NCBI RefSeq assembly: GCF_900102795.1
Contig: NZ_FMWG01000016.1
Location: 1-55,271 of the forward strand
Source of the DNA: Epibacterium ulvae
GTDB taxonomy: Bacteria; Pseudomonadota; Alphaproteobacteria; Rhodobacterales; Rhodobacteraceae
DNA length: 55,271 bases
Reading direction: 5' to 3'
Shown here: one piece after another, positions 1 through 7,364 of the stretch
How the letters are laid out: the number at the start of each line of letters is the position of its first letter
How positions within the stretch are numbered: the stretch's first letter is position 1
The notes under the pieces: model-generated
What the model was told of the DNA's origin: nothing
Database searches by the model: none
What the model saw: only the letters and a program-made list of their open reading frames with translations
Translations under genes and position numbers: made by a program

Positions 1-1
1 C

Positions 2-1111
2 TGGACCTGTCGCGGTTTGATGCCGCTCCTTTGATAGCATTTATTGCAGCAAAGGAGACGAACTATGGGAACGAAACGGACGGACGAATTCCGCGCTGAT
101 GCGGTGCGGATTGCACTGACCAGCGGTCTGACACGCAAGCAAGTTGCATCGGATTTGGGTGTAGGCTTATCGACGCTGAACAAATGGGTTACGGCTCATC
201 GCCATACGGATGTGGTTTCGGACAAGGACCTTGTCCTTGCCCGTGAGAATGAACGGCTTCGTCGTGAGAACCGTATTCGCAAGGAGGAGAGGGACATCCT
301 AAAAAAGGCCACAGCCTTCTTCGCGCGCCAAAGACAGCGGGCCGACATGGTTGTTCTAGCCCACATCAAGGAGCAATCCCGGCTCAGCTTGGGCAGCTAT
401 GGCCGTCCCAGAATGACCGAAGAGCTGAAGGAGCTTGGCCTGAACGTCGGCCACCGTCGGGCGGGGCGTTTGATGCGGGAAAATGGAATACGGGTTGAGA
501 GATCGAAGAAATACAAGGTAACGACCGACAGCAACCACGCCTTCAACATCGCGCCGAGCCTGTTGAACCAGGACTTCCGTTCGGATCAGCCGAACCAGAA
601 GTGGGCCGGTGACATAAGCTATGTGTGGACCCGAGAAGGATGGCTCTACCTTGCCGTGATCCTTGACCTGCATTCCGCGGCGGGTGATCGGCTGGGCCGT
701 GAGCAATCGCATGAAACGCGACCTGGCGATCCGTGCGTTGAAGATGGCGGTCGCGTTGCGACAGCCGCCCAAGGGCTGCATCCATCATACGGATCGTGGA
801 AGCCAATACTGCTCCCATGATTATCTCAAACTCCTGCGCCAGCACGGCTTCAGGGTATCGATGCGCGGCAAGGGAAATTGTTATGACAACTCTGCCGTCG
901 AGACGTTCTTCAAAACGATCAAGGCCGAACTGATCTGGAGGCAGTCCTGGCCAACGCGACGGGCAGCGGAGATGGCAATCTTCAACTACATAAACGGGTT
1001 CTAAAATCCACGCCGGCACCACTCAGCATTGGGATGGAGAAGCCCAGTCGCTTTCGAGAAGAAAGTCGCCTAAACGAGCACTTGGGGCGACACTAAAACG
1101 CAACAGGTCCA
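2..1111 (+). mobile_element. IS3-family element 'IS-A', internally deleted, both ends present
   Basis: The ends form imperfect terminal inverted repeats. The left end begins TGGACCTGTCGCGGTTTG and the right end finishes with its near-complement, AAACGCAACAGGTCCA. Between them lie the transposase remnants described separately. The right end abuts a truncated orfB of another IS3-type element, so IS-A probably inserted into, or recombined with, that element. Related decayed copies occur at about 6690-7337 and 54578-54987 in the same orientation. Only base 1 lies to the left, so a target-site duplication cannot be judged. Confidence 0.75.
62..1004 (+). pseudogene. IS3-family transposase, orfA/orfB collapsed and frameshifted
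   Basis: The reading frame starting MGTKRTDEFRADAVRIAL is an IS3-type OrfA with a helix-turn-helix and a leucine-zipper-like region. OrfA residues (KKATAFFARQ) run in frame into the middle of OrfB (RQRADMVVLAHIKEQ) near position 335. This skips the usual OrfA stop, the programmed frameshift zone and the first 40-odd OrfB residues, so an internal deletion is inferred. The DDE core starts (WAGDISYVWTREGWLYLAVILDLHS), then one extra base near 677 shifts the frame. The rest continues in another frame from about 663 to 1004 (HTDRGSQYCS, the NSAVETFFKTIKAEL Glu region). The product should be inactive. Confidence 0.8.
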
Positions 1112-1187
1112 GCCTCGTTACCGGCTCAATGTAGGCGGTCTTAGCGCCGACCGCTGCAATCCAATCGCGGACGGCCTGAGCAATGAA

Positions 1188-1228
1188 GCCAGCTTGTGCG
1201 CCATTGGTCCGAGCGACAATAGCGAGCG
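1188..1228. repeat. Palindromic insertion, copy 1
   Basis: The core at 1199-1224 has arms CGCCATTG and CAATAGCG (one mismatch to a perfect inverted repeat) around GTCCGAGCGA. It sits between the SDNGP and FIAQ codons of the OrfB remnant. On the minus strand it adds residues reading LAIVARTNGAQAG while keeping frame. Copy 2 at 1470-1495 is identical at 22 of 26 core positions. Confidence 0.6.
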
Positions 1229-1455
1229 GGCCGTTGTCCGACCGACTGAAAGCAGGAACGCCGCGCAAGATAAACAAGTCCGTCAGCGCATCGATAACCT
1301 CTGTCGAGTTCAGCTGCCGTTTCACCCGGATCGACCCGTTGCCCGGCAGGCGATTTGGCAAAGCCAAATCTGCCGAGAGAGGGGCATTCCCGGCTGTGTT
1401 CATCCAAGATATTGAGCGTTCGGAACGCTTTCCCGTCATCGGTTCGATGATGCAT

Positions 1456-1498
1456 CGAGCCATTGATAGCGCCGTTGGCTCGAGCGACAATGGCGAGG
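1456..1498. repeat. Palindromic insertion, copy 2
   Basis: The core at 1470-1495 has arms CGCCGTTG and CAATGGCG (one mismatch) around GCTCGAGCGA, which contains the perfect octamer GCTCGAGC. It interrupts the same OrfB remnant between the NHVWS.D and HHRTDDGK codons. On the minus strand it reads LAIVARANGA, nearly the same peptide as copy 1, but its length breaks the frame here. Confidence 0.6.
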
Positions 1499-1870
1499 GT
1501 CACACGACCATACATGGTTGCGGTACTCCGGTCGCAAACGAACACACGAGCCATCGTTGAGCCAGAGCCTCCCTTTCTTCGGCTGCTTCATTGGCACTTT
1601 GAGCCCTTCACGCCGCCACAGACGTTCGACACGCTTGTCGTTCACAAGCCATCCGGCGTCTCTGAGCAAAGCTGGCATACGGCGGTAGCCATACCGACCA
1701 TACTGGCGAGCCAGTTCGATCATATCAGCCACTAGACGCCCCTCGTCAGCACGGCCAACCGGCACGACGTTATGTGGACCGGTGCTGTCCCAGAACACGA
1801 CAGGCTCGCCGCTCCGATACCCTGAACTGGCTACAAACATGCTCGATACAGGCACGACGACGCGAAGGGC

Positions 1871-1996
1871 TCAGTCGTTTTCCCGTGCAGCTTCCGAAAG
1901 AATGAGCTTGTCCAGCGTCAGGTCCGACACGGCTCGACGCAGCCGATCATTCTCTTTCTGAAGCCCCTTTAGTTCCTTCAGTTGCTTGGTTCCCAT
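1871..1996 (-). pseudogene. IS3-type OrfA C-terminal fragment
   Basis: A 41-codon minus-strand stretch (MGTKQLKELK...DRLRRAVSDLTLDKLIL...) ends in TGA. It matches the coiled-coil C-terminus of IS3-type OrfA proteins, and the OrfB remnant follows it. The N-terminal helix-turn-helix half is absent, so the element is truncated at both ends. Confidence 0.7.
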
Positions 1997-2095
1997 AAAA
2001 TGGGATTGCCCATCGTTCATCTTTCCATAGCAATAGAAGCGACCAAAAGCGACCTCGGAAGGATCAGCACAATGATGAAAAGCCCCGAGAGGGGG

Positions 2096-2146
2096 TCAGC
2101 GCCGTGTCAGATCCTGCGGAAGAGAAGTGGTGATGGATACAGTCAT
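2096..2146 (-). other. Possible 16-codon leader-like ORF
   Basis: A strong ribosome-binding site (AGGAGGG, six bases before ATG) precedes a 16-codon minus-strand frame, MTVSITTSLPQDLTRR, ending in TGA. A short hairpin (CCCC-TCTC-GGGG then CTTTT on the minus strand, about 2081-2096) follows directly. It could be a leader peptide, the stub of a gene destroyed by the downstream IS remnant, or chance. No homologue is recognised. The rest of 1997-2313 shows nothing else. Confidence 0.25.
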
Positions 2147-2313
2147 GTCTTACCCTCCTGTCTGTTGCGGATGAAAAGGTGGGGTCTGCTCAGCGGTCAG
2201 TGTCCTATTCGGAAAGCCGCTGCGTGAGCAAGCACTTGAAGTGATGCAATTGCGCGACAGCGTGGCCGCCATACAAAATGGCAGGAGAGGAAGTTTTCCT
2301 CTCCCACCTGATC

Positions 2314-3729
2314 TTATCTGCGCCCTTTTTTGCGATTCAGCCAGAAAGGTGGCACATCGCCTGCCATAACGCAGCCGTAAGGATCAATGTAGTCGTCGAT
2401 CTCAGCGAGCCCGTAGTCCTTGATCTGCTGGACCACTGAGGCCGCGCTTTTGTAGCTTGAGGGCAATTCGGAGGCATCGATCCCGCCTGCGTGGAAACGC
2501 ACGTCCAGCCCTTTGGTCTCGGTCTTCAGCTGTTCTTCGGGGGGTATATCCCCCATGCGGCGGCGATGCTCAGAACGCGAGAAGTTGCGCCCCGCGCCAT
2601 GCGGGCTAAAGCCCAGAGCGTGACCGGCATCCGTTCCGCGTACGACCAAGACAGGCTCGGACATATTGAGCGGGATGAGCGTGCGTCCCGAGGCATCGGC
2701 TGCATAGTGATCCCAAGCTGGCGTCGCCCCCTTGCCATGGAAATAAAGATCTCCTCGTTTGAAGACGAAGTTATGCTCGTTCCAGATCCGCTCACCGACA
2801 TCGCCCAGGCGTGCCATTTCGACGGTCGCCTGATGGATCGCGTTATGGTTGGCTTTGGTCCATTTGCGGATCAATTGCAGTGCCTCCCAATAGGCGATCC
2901 CTTCTTCGCTATCAGCGGGAATCCAAGCGTTTTGCTTTAGCGTTTGGGGCGAGTGCCGCTTGCGAAACTTTTGCGCCACGTCCATGCCAAGCTTGTAAAG
3001 TACCGCACCGGGACCACGCGATCCGTGGTGCGTCACCATCGCCACGCGGCCTGAGTTGCGCGAGCGTCCGACAAACAAGAAGTGGTTGCCGTCCCCTTGC
3101 GTCCCCATATGCTCCTGCGCCATCCGAATGATCTTTGGATTGTTCAGGAACCAGTTCTCGCGAAAGGCATCCAGCAGCTTGAGCGAGGTCGTGAAACGCG
3201 CCCCGTTGCGTCGCCCACCGGGGCCGAAATGCGTCACCGCCTGCGCGGCATCCAACACCGCTTTGGGATCAGCGTCGCCCAGATCGGTCATCATCACCGA
3301 ACAACAGATGTCCGCAGAGTGCATCCCCGGGTGGATCGCATTCTTGGTCGCCACGACACCGCCCACAGGGATTGTTCCTGTAGGGCCCGCAGGGCAAGCA
3401 TCGGGCATCACCGCACCGCTCACCACAGTCGGAGTGCGCATCACCGCCGTCATGGTCTCACGCACTTTGGCGATATTGTCTTCCTCATCGGGAGAAGCCG
3501 TGCGGATGTTCTCATGAAACGGAATCGCGCCTGCCGCATGGAGTGGGGTTTTCGGCACCTTTTGGGGTTTCTCAACCTCAAGCGCCGCGCGAATTTCCTG
3601 TACACTCGCCCCTTCGGCCAGCTTTAAAGCAGCGCGCTCCAAAAGCGCTGGGAATTGTGCACCGGGTATATGCCCCCATGCGATCAGGTCTTCGCCCGTG
3701 ATCGTCGTCAATGTCACGTCATCAGTCAT
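2314..3729 (-). CDS. rtcB: RtcB-family RNA-splicing ligase
   Basis: RtcB enzymes join 2',3'-cyclic-phosphate or 3'-phosphate RNA ends to 5'-OH ends using GTP and Mn2+, through a guanylylated histidine. The 471-residue product carries the family's metal and nucleotide motifs in order: HSADICC (138-143, Asp140 and Cys143), GDGNHF (212-217), VTHHGSRG (232-239, tandem His) and SPHGAGR (375-381, where His377 would be the guanylylation site). It is longer than the roughly 400-residue E. coli protein, with extra N-terminal sequence. The ATG lies 3 bases after the HEAT-repeat gene stop, so the two are co-transcribed. The divergent rtcR confirms the context. No rtcA cyclase or archease gene lies nearby. 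Repair of cleaved tRNA or rRNA is the inferred role. Confidence 0.9.
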   Translation of the reverse strand: MTDDVTLTTITGEDLIAWGHIPGAQFPALLERAALKLAEGASVQEIRAALEVEKPQKVPKTPLHAAGAIPFHENIRTASPDEEDNIAKVRETMTAVMRTPTVVSGAVMPDACPAGPTGTIPVGGVVATKNAIHPGMHSADICCSVMMTDLGDADPKAVLDAAQAVTHFGPGGRRNGARFTTSLKLLDAFRENWFLNNPKIIRMAQEHMGTQGDGNHFLFVGRSRNSGRVAMVTHHGSRGPGAVLYKLGMDVAQKFRKRHSPQTLKQNAWIPADSEEGIAYWEALQLIRKWTKANHNAIHQATVEMARLGDVGERIWNEHNFVFKRGDLYFHGKGATPAWDHYAADASGRTLIPLNMSEPVLVVRGTDAGHALGFSPHGAGRNFSRSEHRRRMGDIPPEEQLKTETKGLDVRFHAGGIDASELPSSYKSAASVVQQIKDYGLAEIDDYIDPYGCVMAGDVPPFWLNRKKGRR

Positions 3730-3732
3730 ATT

Positions 3733-4716
3733 TTATCCAGTCATCAAAGTTTCTTTGTTGACCCATTTGCGGGTCATAAATTCCATCCGGCGGCGCACCG
3801 AGGGGATGCGGTCATCCTGTAATGTTGTGGCGAGCTCTGGCGCGATCTGTGGCCCGAGCCGGATGAAGGTGTCAGCCGCCAACTTTCGTAGTGACGTCGT
3901 GCCTCGCCCAGCAGTGAGCAACACCCTCAGAGCAACCTCAGGCGTGACCCCATAAGGCCGTGTTTCGACGACCGGCTCCCAGCGGTAAAAATTTTCACCT
4001 TTACTGATCCATCGCTTGCGCCACCCGACCAGCCATTTCACCTCCCCGTTTAACAGCACTGCGGTTGCCACTGCGCGAACCTGTGTCGAATGCGCCTGTG
4101 TGGCTAACTTGAACAGGTAAGGGTCGAGCGTCTCGAACTGCATTTCTGCACGCATCATTCGGGACAGAGGACCTCGATCCGCCTCTAGAAAAAACGTGTA
4201 AATGGTTTCGGCCCAATCCGGGTGCTGTCGCAGTGCTTTGATGGCGGATCCCGCGCCCCGTTGCCAGCTTTGCATTCGCAACAGGACGAATGGCAGCAGA
4301 CGACGCAGCTGCACCACGTTGAGTTGTGGCAAGAGTACGACAAGCCGATCCATCGCTATCTGACGGACCTGCGGAACCCAGTCATTGCTGCGGACCAGCA
4401 AGAACACCACCGTCACAAGGTCGTCGGGCTTGGTCGTCATGGCGCGCAGAGCTTTTTCACGAAAATATCCATCACCAGAGCAGGACACCAGAAGCGGCGA
4501 CCGTTTGACCGCCCTATCGGTCAGCCCCCAAAGGCACCGCTTCGATGCTTCACTGCGCATCGTAGTGGCGCAGTCACTCTCCGCTTGAACCAGCTCGTCA
4601 GGCGAGAGTTGCGCTAGCTTCGCTTCGAGCGCAGCGATCTCGCGTCCCCGTGAGACTCGGTATAGCTGCGTGACGGCACGCTTAGCCTGTTCCACAATAG
4701 TAAATGTTTTGGTCAT
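3733..4716 (-). CDS. HEAT-repeat protein of the rtc operon
   Basis: A soluble, largely helical protein of about 327 residues. Recurrent VRxxAxxxL-type segments (for example DWVPQVRQIAMDRL, STQVRAVATAVLL, TTSLRKLAADTF, IPSVRRRMEF) indicate HEAT-like repeats, usually a protein- or RNA-binding scaffold. No catalytic motif or signal peptide is seen. The ATG at 4716 (MTKTFTIVEQ) is chosen because AAGAGG lies upstream of it; a TTG at 4740 would add eight residues. The stop is 3 bases before the rtcB ATG, so it is the first gene of the operon. Its place between the RtcR-facing control region and the ligase suggests a role in substrate delivery or ligase control, which is inference. I do not recognise a named family. 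Confidence 0.75.
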   Translation of the reverse strand: MTKTFTIVEQAKRAVTQLYRVSRGREIAALEAKLAQLSPDELVQAESDCATTMRSEASKRCLWGLTDRAVKRSPLLVSCSGDGYFREKALRAMTTKPDDLVTVVFLLVRSNDWVPQVRQIAMDRLVVLLPQLNVVQLRRLLPFVLLRMQSWQRGAGSAIKALRQHPDWAETIYTFFLEADRGPLSRMMRAEMQFETLDPYLFKLATQAHSTQVRAVATAVLLNGEVKWLVGWRKRWISKGENFYRWEPVVETRPYGVTPEVALRVLLTAGRGTTSLRKLAADTFIRLGPQIAPELATTLQDDRIPSVRRRMEFMTRKWVNKETLMTG

Positions 4717-4744
4717 CTCGGGCGCCTCTTCGGGTGGCAAAATC

Positions 4745-4750
4745 TATAAT
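4745..4750 (+). promoter_or_regulatory. Perfect TATAAT -10-like hexamer
   Basis: TATAAT lies 29 bases above the divergent HEAT-gene start and reads towards rtcR. A start about 7 bases downstream (near 4757) would fall at the base of the CAAATC/GATTTG outer pairing (4759-4764 with 4819-4824). No convincing -35 hexamer is visible, so the call is weak. Confidence 0.3.
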
Positions 4751-4767
4751 CTCTGTCTCAAATCGGT

Positions 4768-4803
4768 GCCGGGGGCTTTGGGAATGGGCCCAAGGCCCCC
4801 GGC
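4768..4803 (+). other. 15-bp GC-rich stem-loop in the rtc intergenic region
   Basis: 4768-4782 pairs with 4789-4803 around the loop AATGGG. The single non-Watson-Crick position (4777/4794) is a G.U pair in plus-strand RNA but an A.C mismatch in minus-strand RNA, so a plus-strand transcript folds better. No T-tract follows on either strand, so it is not an intrinsic terminator. CAAATC (4759-4764) and GATTTG (4819-4824) can close an outer stem around it. Confidence 0.55.
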
Positions 4804-4810
4804 GGTTCAA

Positions 4811-4825
4811 CGGACACGGATTTGC
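4811..4825 (+). promoter_or_regulatory. Sigma54-like -24/-12 element
   Basis: CGGACACGGATTTGC has GG and GC separated by exactly 10 bases and a perfect TTGC -12 block; the -24 block (CGGACAC) is only a partial match to TGGCACG. Scanning 4717-5000 by eye on both strands found no better GG-N10-GC match. It points towards rtcR, with an expected start near 4837, at the beginning of the second stem-loop. RtcR is a sigma54 activator, so a sigma54 site here is expected, though the known target is usually the ligase operon. Confidence 0.35.
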
Positions 4826-4830
4826 CCGTT

Positions 4831-4894
4831 CTTCTCTACTCACTCTTTCGGTTCCCTTTTGTGGCAGGGAACTGGATCGGCTCTGAGTAGAAAG
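4831..4894 (+). ncRNA. Candidate small RNA / structured leader with two-tier stem-loop
   Basis: 4835-4842 (TCTACTCA) pairs perfectly with 4884-4891 and extends outward by three pairs past a single bulged C (4834). An inner stem, 4847-4857 with 4866-4876, contains a perfect 7-bp GTTCCCT/AGGGAAC core plus two G.U pairs, around the loop TTTGTGGC. Both wobble pairs become A.C mismatches on the minus strand, so a plus-strand RNA is favoured. The closed-ends-plus-inner-stem shape recalls Y RNAs, which accompany rtcBA in Salmonella, but no Ro/Rsr gene lies here and sequence similarity is not claimed. It could also be the rtcR 5' leader. Confidence 0.3.
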
Positions 4895-4920
4895 TGGAGA
4901 CATGGCAAGTAGCTGAAAAT

Positions 4921-4939
4921 AATGTGAAAATATCACATT
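4921..4939. promoter_or_regulatory. Inverted repeat AATGTGA-N5-TCACATT
   Basis: A perfect 7-bp inverted repeat in the AT-rich stretch 62-80 bases upstream of rtcR. It resembles a CRP-type half-site pair, but the 5-base spacer differs from the usual 6. It may be an operator or an upstream activator site for RtcR itself. Confidence 0.35.
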
Positions 4940-4962
4940 TGCCAAATGGATTGAATTAAAAT

Positions 4963-4980
4963 ACGATATAAAAATATCGT
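4963..4980. promoter_or_regulatory. Inverted repeat ACGATAT-N4-ATATCGT upstream of rtcR
   Basis: A perfect 7-bp inverted repeat ending 20 bases before the rtcR ATG. Its position suits an operator or a leader hairpin. No clear Shine-Dalgarno lies between it and the ATG. Confidence 0.35.
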
Positions 4981-5000
4981 GACTTATAAAAATTGATATC

Positions 5001-6566
5001 ATGCGCAACGTCATCATCGGATTTCTTGGCACTAAACTCGACATGGGCAGGAAACGGCGCTGGAAACCCACGCCGTCGCTGGTCACGCATGACGGTTTTT
5101 CGGTGGATCGGCTTGAACTGCTCTATGACAATAATCACAACCGCCTCGCCCACTCCGTCAAACATGAAATTGAAGCAAACAGCCCAGAGACTGAAGTGGT
5201 GCTCAACCGTCTCGATCTGGATGATCCGTGGGATTTTGAAGAGGTCTACTCCAAGCTCTTTGACTTTGCGCGCAGCTATGGGTTTGACGAGGATCGCGAG
5301 CGGTATCACATCCACCTGACAACAGGAACGCACGTCGCTCAGATCTGCTGGTTCCTTCTCGCCGAGAGCCGCCACATCCCCGCACATCTGTTGCAAACTG
5401 GGCCACCTAGCGCGGATGCCGGTCACGCCAAGCTCGACATTATCGATTTGGATCTGCGCCGCTACAATGCTTTGCAACACCGGTTTGACCTGATCTCCCA
5501 AGAGTATAGCGATCTACTGAAAGGTGGGATCGAGACCTGCAATGAGGCCTACAACAGTCTGATTTCCCAGATCGAACACGTGGCTGGGGCAACCCGCGCA
5601 CCGATCCTTCTGCTCGGAGAGACCGGGACTGGAAAGACCCGGCTGGCCGAACGCATTCACACCCTCAAGCTTGACCGCCGTATAATCAAAGGCCGCATGG
5701 TCCATGTGAACTGTGCCACGCTCAATGGATCGGATGGGATCGCGATGCTCTTTGGCCAGCGGCGCGGCTATACGGGGCAGGCAGGATCTGAGCGCAACGG
5801 GTTACTTCGCGAGGCTGATGGCGGTATGCTGTTCCTCGACGAGATTGACGAATTGGGCCTGCGCGAACAGGCCGTGATTTTGCATGCGATCGAGACGGGG
5901 CGCTATTACCCGCTCGGCGCCGACTACGAGGTCACCAGCCAGTTTCAGGTGATCGCTGGCGCCAACCGCGACCTGCGCAGATTAGCCGCCGAGGGGCAGT
6001 TTCGTCAGGACCTCCTGAGCCGCCTTACGGCTTGGACGTTTGAGATTCCGCCGCTACGGCAGCGGCGCGAGGATATCGAGCCGAACCTTATCCATGAACT
6101 CACGCGGGCGGAGAAAGAGCTCGGCGTTCAATACGGTTTCAACCTTGATGCCCGCACGCGTTACCTGAAATTCTGCCGCGATCCCGCAACGCTGTGGCCC
6201 GGCAACTTCCGCGACTTCGGTGCCTCAGTGCGGCGCATGTGCGTTCTGGCCGCGCGGGGTCGGATCACCCGTTCGATGGTAGAGGATGAAATTCGCCGCC
6301 TGCGCGATCTCTGGTCTACCTCCCACAGCGACGGAGACGCCAGACTGCTTTCGAAGGTGATGGGGCGGGAGTCGGCGGAGATTGACCTCTTCGACCGCGC
6401 CCAACTGGCCCAAGTTGTCCGTATTTGCCAAAGCAGCGCATCCCTGAGTGAAGCAGGCCGCACCCTCTTTGCCCATTCGCGCGAGCGCCGAAAATCTACC
6501 AACGACGCGGACCGCCTGCGCAAATACCTCGCTAAATACGGGCTGGATTGGGAACAGTTCAGATAA
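5001..6566 (+). CDS. rtcR: RtcR, CARF-domain sigma54-dependent activator of RNA repair
   Basis: RtcR senses RNA damage through an N-terminal CARF domain (about residues 1-185), which is proposed to bind RNA ends with 2',3'-cyclic phosphate, and then activates sigma54 promoters of rtc operons. The 521-residue product shows the CARF-type HLTTGTHVAQI loop (105-115), Walker A GETGTGKT (206-213) and Walker B GGMLFLDEIDEL (274-285). The sigma54-contact loop is divergent, RGYTGQ (255-260) in place of GAFTGA. A C-terminal helical, DNA-binding-like region follows (about 440-521). It is divergent from the HEAT-rtcB operon. No good ribosome-binding site precedes the ATG, so the start is chosen from the conserved N-terminus (MRNVIIGFLGTKLD). 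Confidence 0.93.
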   Translation: MRNVIIGFLGTKLDMGRKRRWKPTPSLVTHDGFSVDRLELLYDNNHNRLAHSVKHEIEANSPETEVVLNRLDLDDPWDFEEVYSKLFDFARSYGFDEDRERYHIHLTTGTHVAQICWFLLAESRHIPAHLLQTGPPSADAGHAKLDIIDLDLRRYNALQHRFDLISQEYSDLLKGGIETCNEAYNSLISQIEHVAGATRAPILLLGETGTGKTRLAERIHTLKLDRRIIKGRMVHVNCATLNGSDGIAMLFGQRRGYTGQAGSERNGLLREADGGMLFLDEIDELGLREQAVILHAIETGRYYPLGADYEVTSQFQVIAGANRDLRRLAAEGQFRQDLLSRLTAWTFEIPPLRQRREDIEPNLIHELTRAEKELGVQYGFNLDARTRYLKFCRDPATLWPGNFRDFGASVRRMCVLAARGRITRSMVEDEIRRLRDLWSTSHSDGDARLLSKVMGRESAEIDLFDRAQLAQVVRICQSSASLSEAGRTLFAHSRERRKSTNDADRLRKYLAKYGLDWEQFR

Positions 6567-6689
6567 GAGCACTCTGGAAATTATCGCATCGCATCAGCAA
6601 ATTCTACCATGAGTGGCCCCGGTCAACGAGACGTAAGCAATGTGCTGGTGGCCTGCCGTCACTGGTCCCTCTGTCATAATAAGGGGCTG

Positions 6690-7337
6690 TGGGTTTGAAA
6701 GGTCGAAGAAATACAAGGTGGCGACCGACAGCACCGCTGCTTTCAACATCGCGCCTAACCTCTTGAACCGGGACTTCCGCGCTGCCCCCAGAACCAGAAA
6801 TAGGTGGGCGATATCAGCGTTCGCCAGTGTGCTCGAACCAATGGCGCATCAATTGCTCACTTTGGATTCACGAAGCCTGGCTCTACCTGGCCATCATTCG
6901 TGACCTGCATTCCCGGCGGCTGACTGGCTGGCTGGGCCGTCTTGAACCGCATGACACACAATCTTGCGATAAGGGCTCTAGAGATGGCCGTGGCACTCCG
7001 CCAGCCCTACAAGGGCTGCACCCATTATACCGATCGTGACAACCAAGACTGCTCGCACAACTACAGAAGACACTGTGCCAGCATGGGTTCAAAGTGTCGA
7101 TGTCAGGCAAGGGCAATTGCTACGGCAGCTCCGCTGTCGAGACCTTCTTCAAGAAGATCAAGGCTGATCTGGGGTAGGTCGTGGCAGAGACGCGGAACTG
7201 GCGATCTTCTAATGCATAAACAGACCCTACAATCCGCGACGGCGGCACACAGCCTGGAGCTGGAAAAGCCCGGTCATATTCGAAAAGAAAGTCGCCTAAA
7301 CGAGCACTCGGAGCGGCACAAAAACGTCACACGTACA
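6690..7337 (+). pseudogene. Decayed second copy of IS-A (IS3-family)
   Basis: From the FERSKKYKVATDS codons onward this tracks IS-A's OrfB in scattered frames: AFNIAPNLLNRDF, the LYLAIIRDLHSRRLTGW region near 6880-6930, CTHYTDR near 7020 and a final FFKKIKADLG block. The right-end sequence (AGTCGCCTAAACGAGCACT...AAAACG, then GTACA at 7337) parallels IS-A's right end. The left end is lost. Many substitutions and several frameshifts make it non-functional. It lies in the same orientation as IS-A. 6567-6689 holds nothing recognisable. Confidence 0.75.
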
Positions 7338-7364
7338 ATCTAAGATGCTCGCAATCCGTTCCAC

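Larger units (their letters stand above)
1112..1870 (-). pseudogene. IS3-type transposase OrfB remnant with two palindromic insertions
   Basis: Minus-strand pieces match a typical IS3-family OrfB. In order they are a CIEHVCSQFRVSERRACRVL block, ELARQYGRYGYRRMPALLRD, KVPMKQPKKGRLWLNDGS, DDGKAFRTLNILDEHSREC, STEVIDALTDLFILRGVPAF, SDNGP and FIAQAVRDWIAAVGAKTAYIEP. The copy ends abruptly after YIEP at the junction with IS-A, losing the C-terminal Glu region. There is a frameshift after the QHRST block. Two stretches of about 40 bp interrupt it: one between NHVWS.D and HHRTDDGK, the other between SDNGP and FIAQ. Confidence 0.75.

Noticed and set aside
4758-4770. Sigma54 promoter for the HEAT-rtcB operon on the minus strand
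   Set aside because: GGCAC is present but the -12 block (TTGA) is one base too close and lacks GC; not strong enough to annotate.
4768-4803. Intrinsic terminator interpretation of the GC-rich hairpin
   Set aside because: No T-tract follows on either strand and it lies between divergent gene starts.
4923-4937. Canonical CRP site
   Set aside because: TGTGA and TCACA are present but the spacer is 5 rather than 6, and no CRP-linked context is seen.
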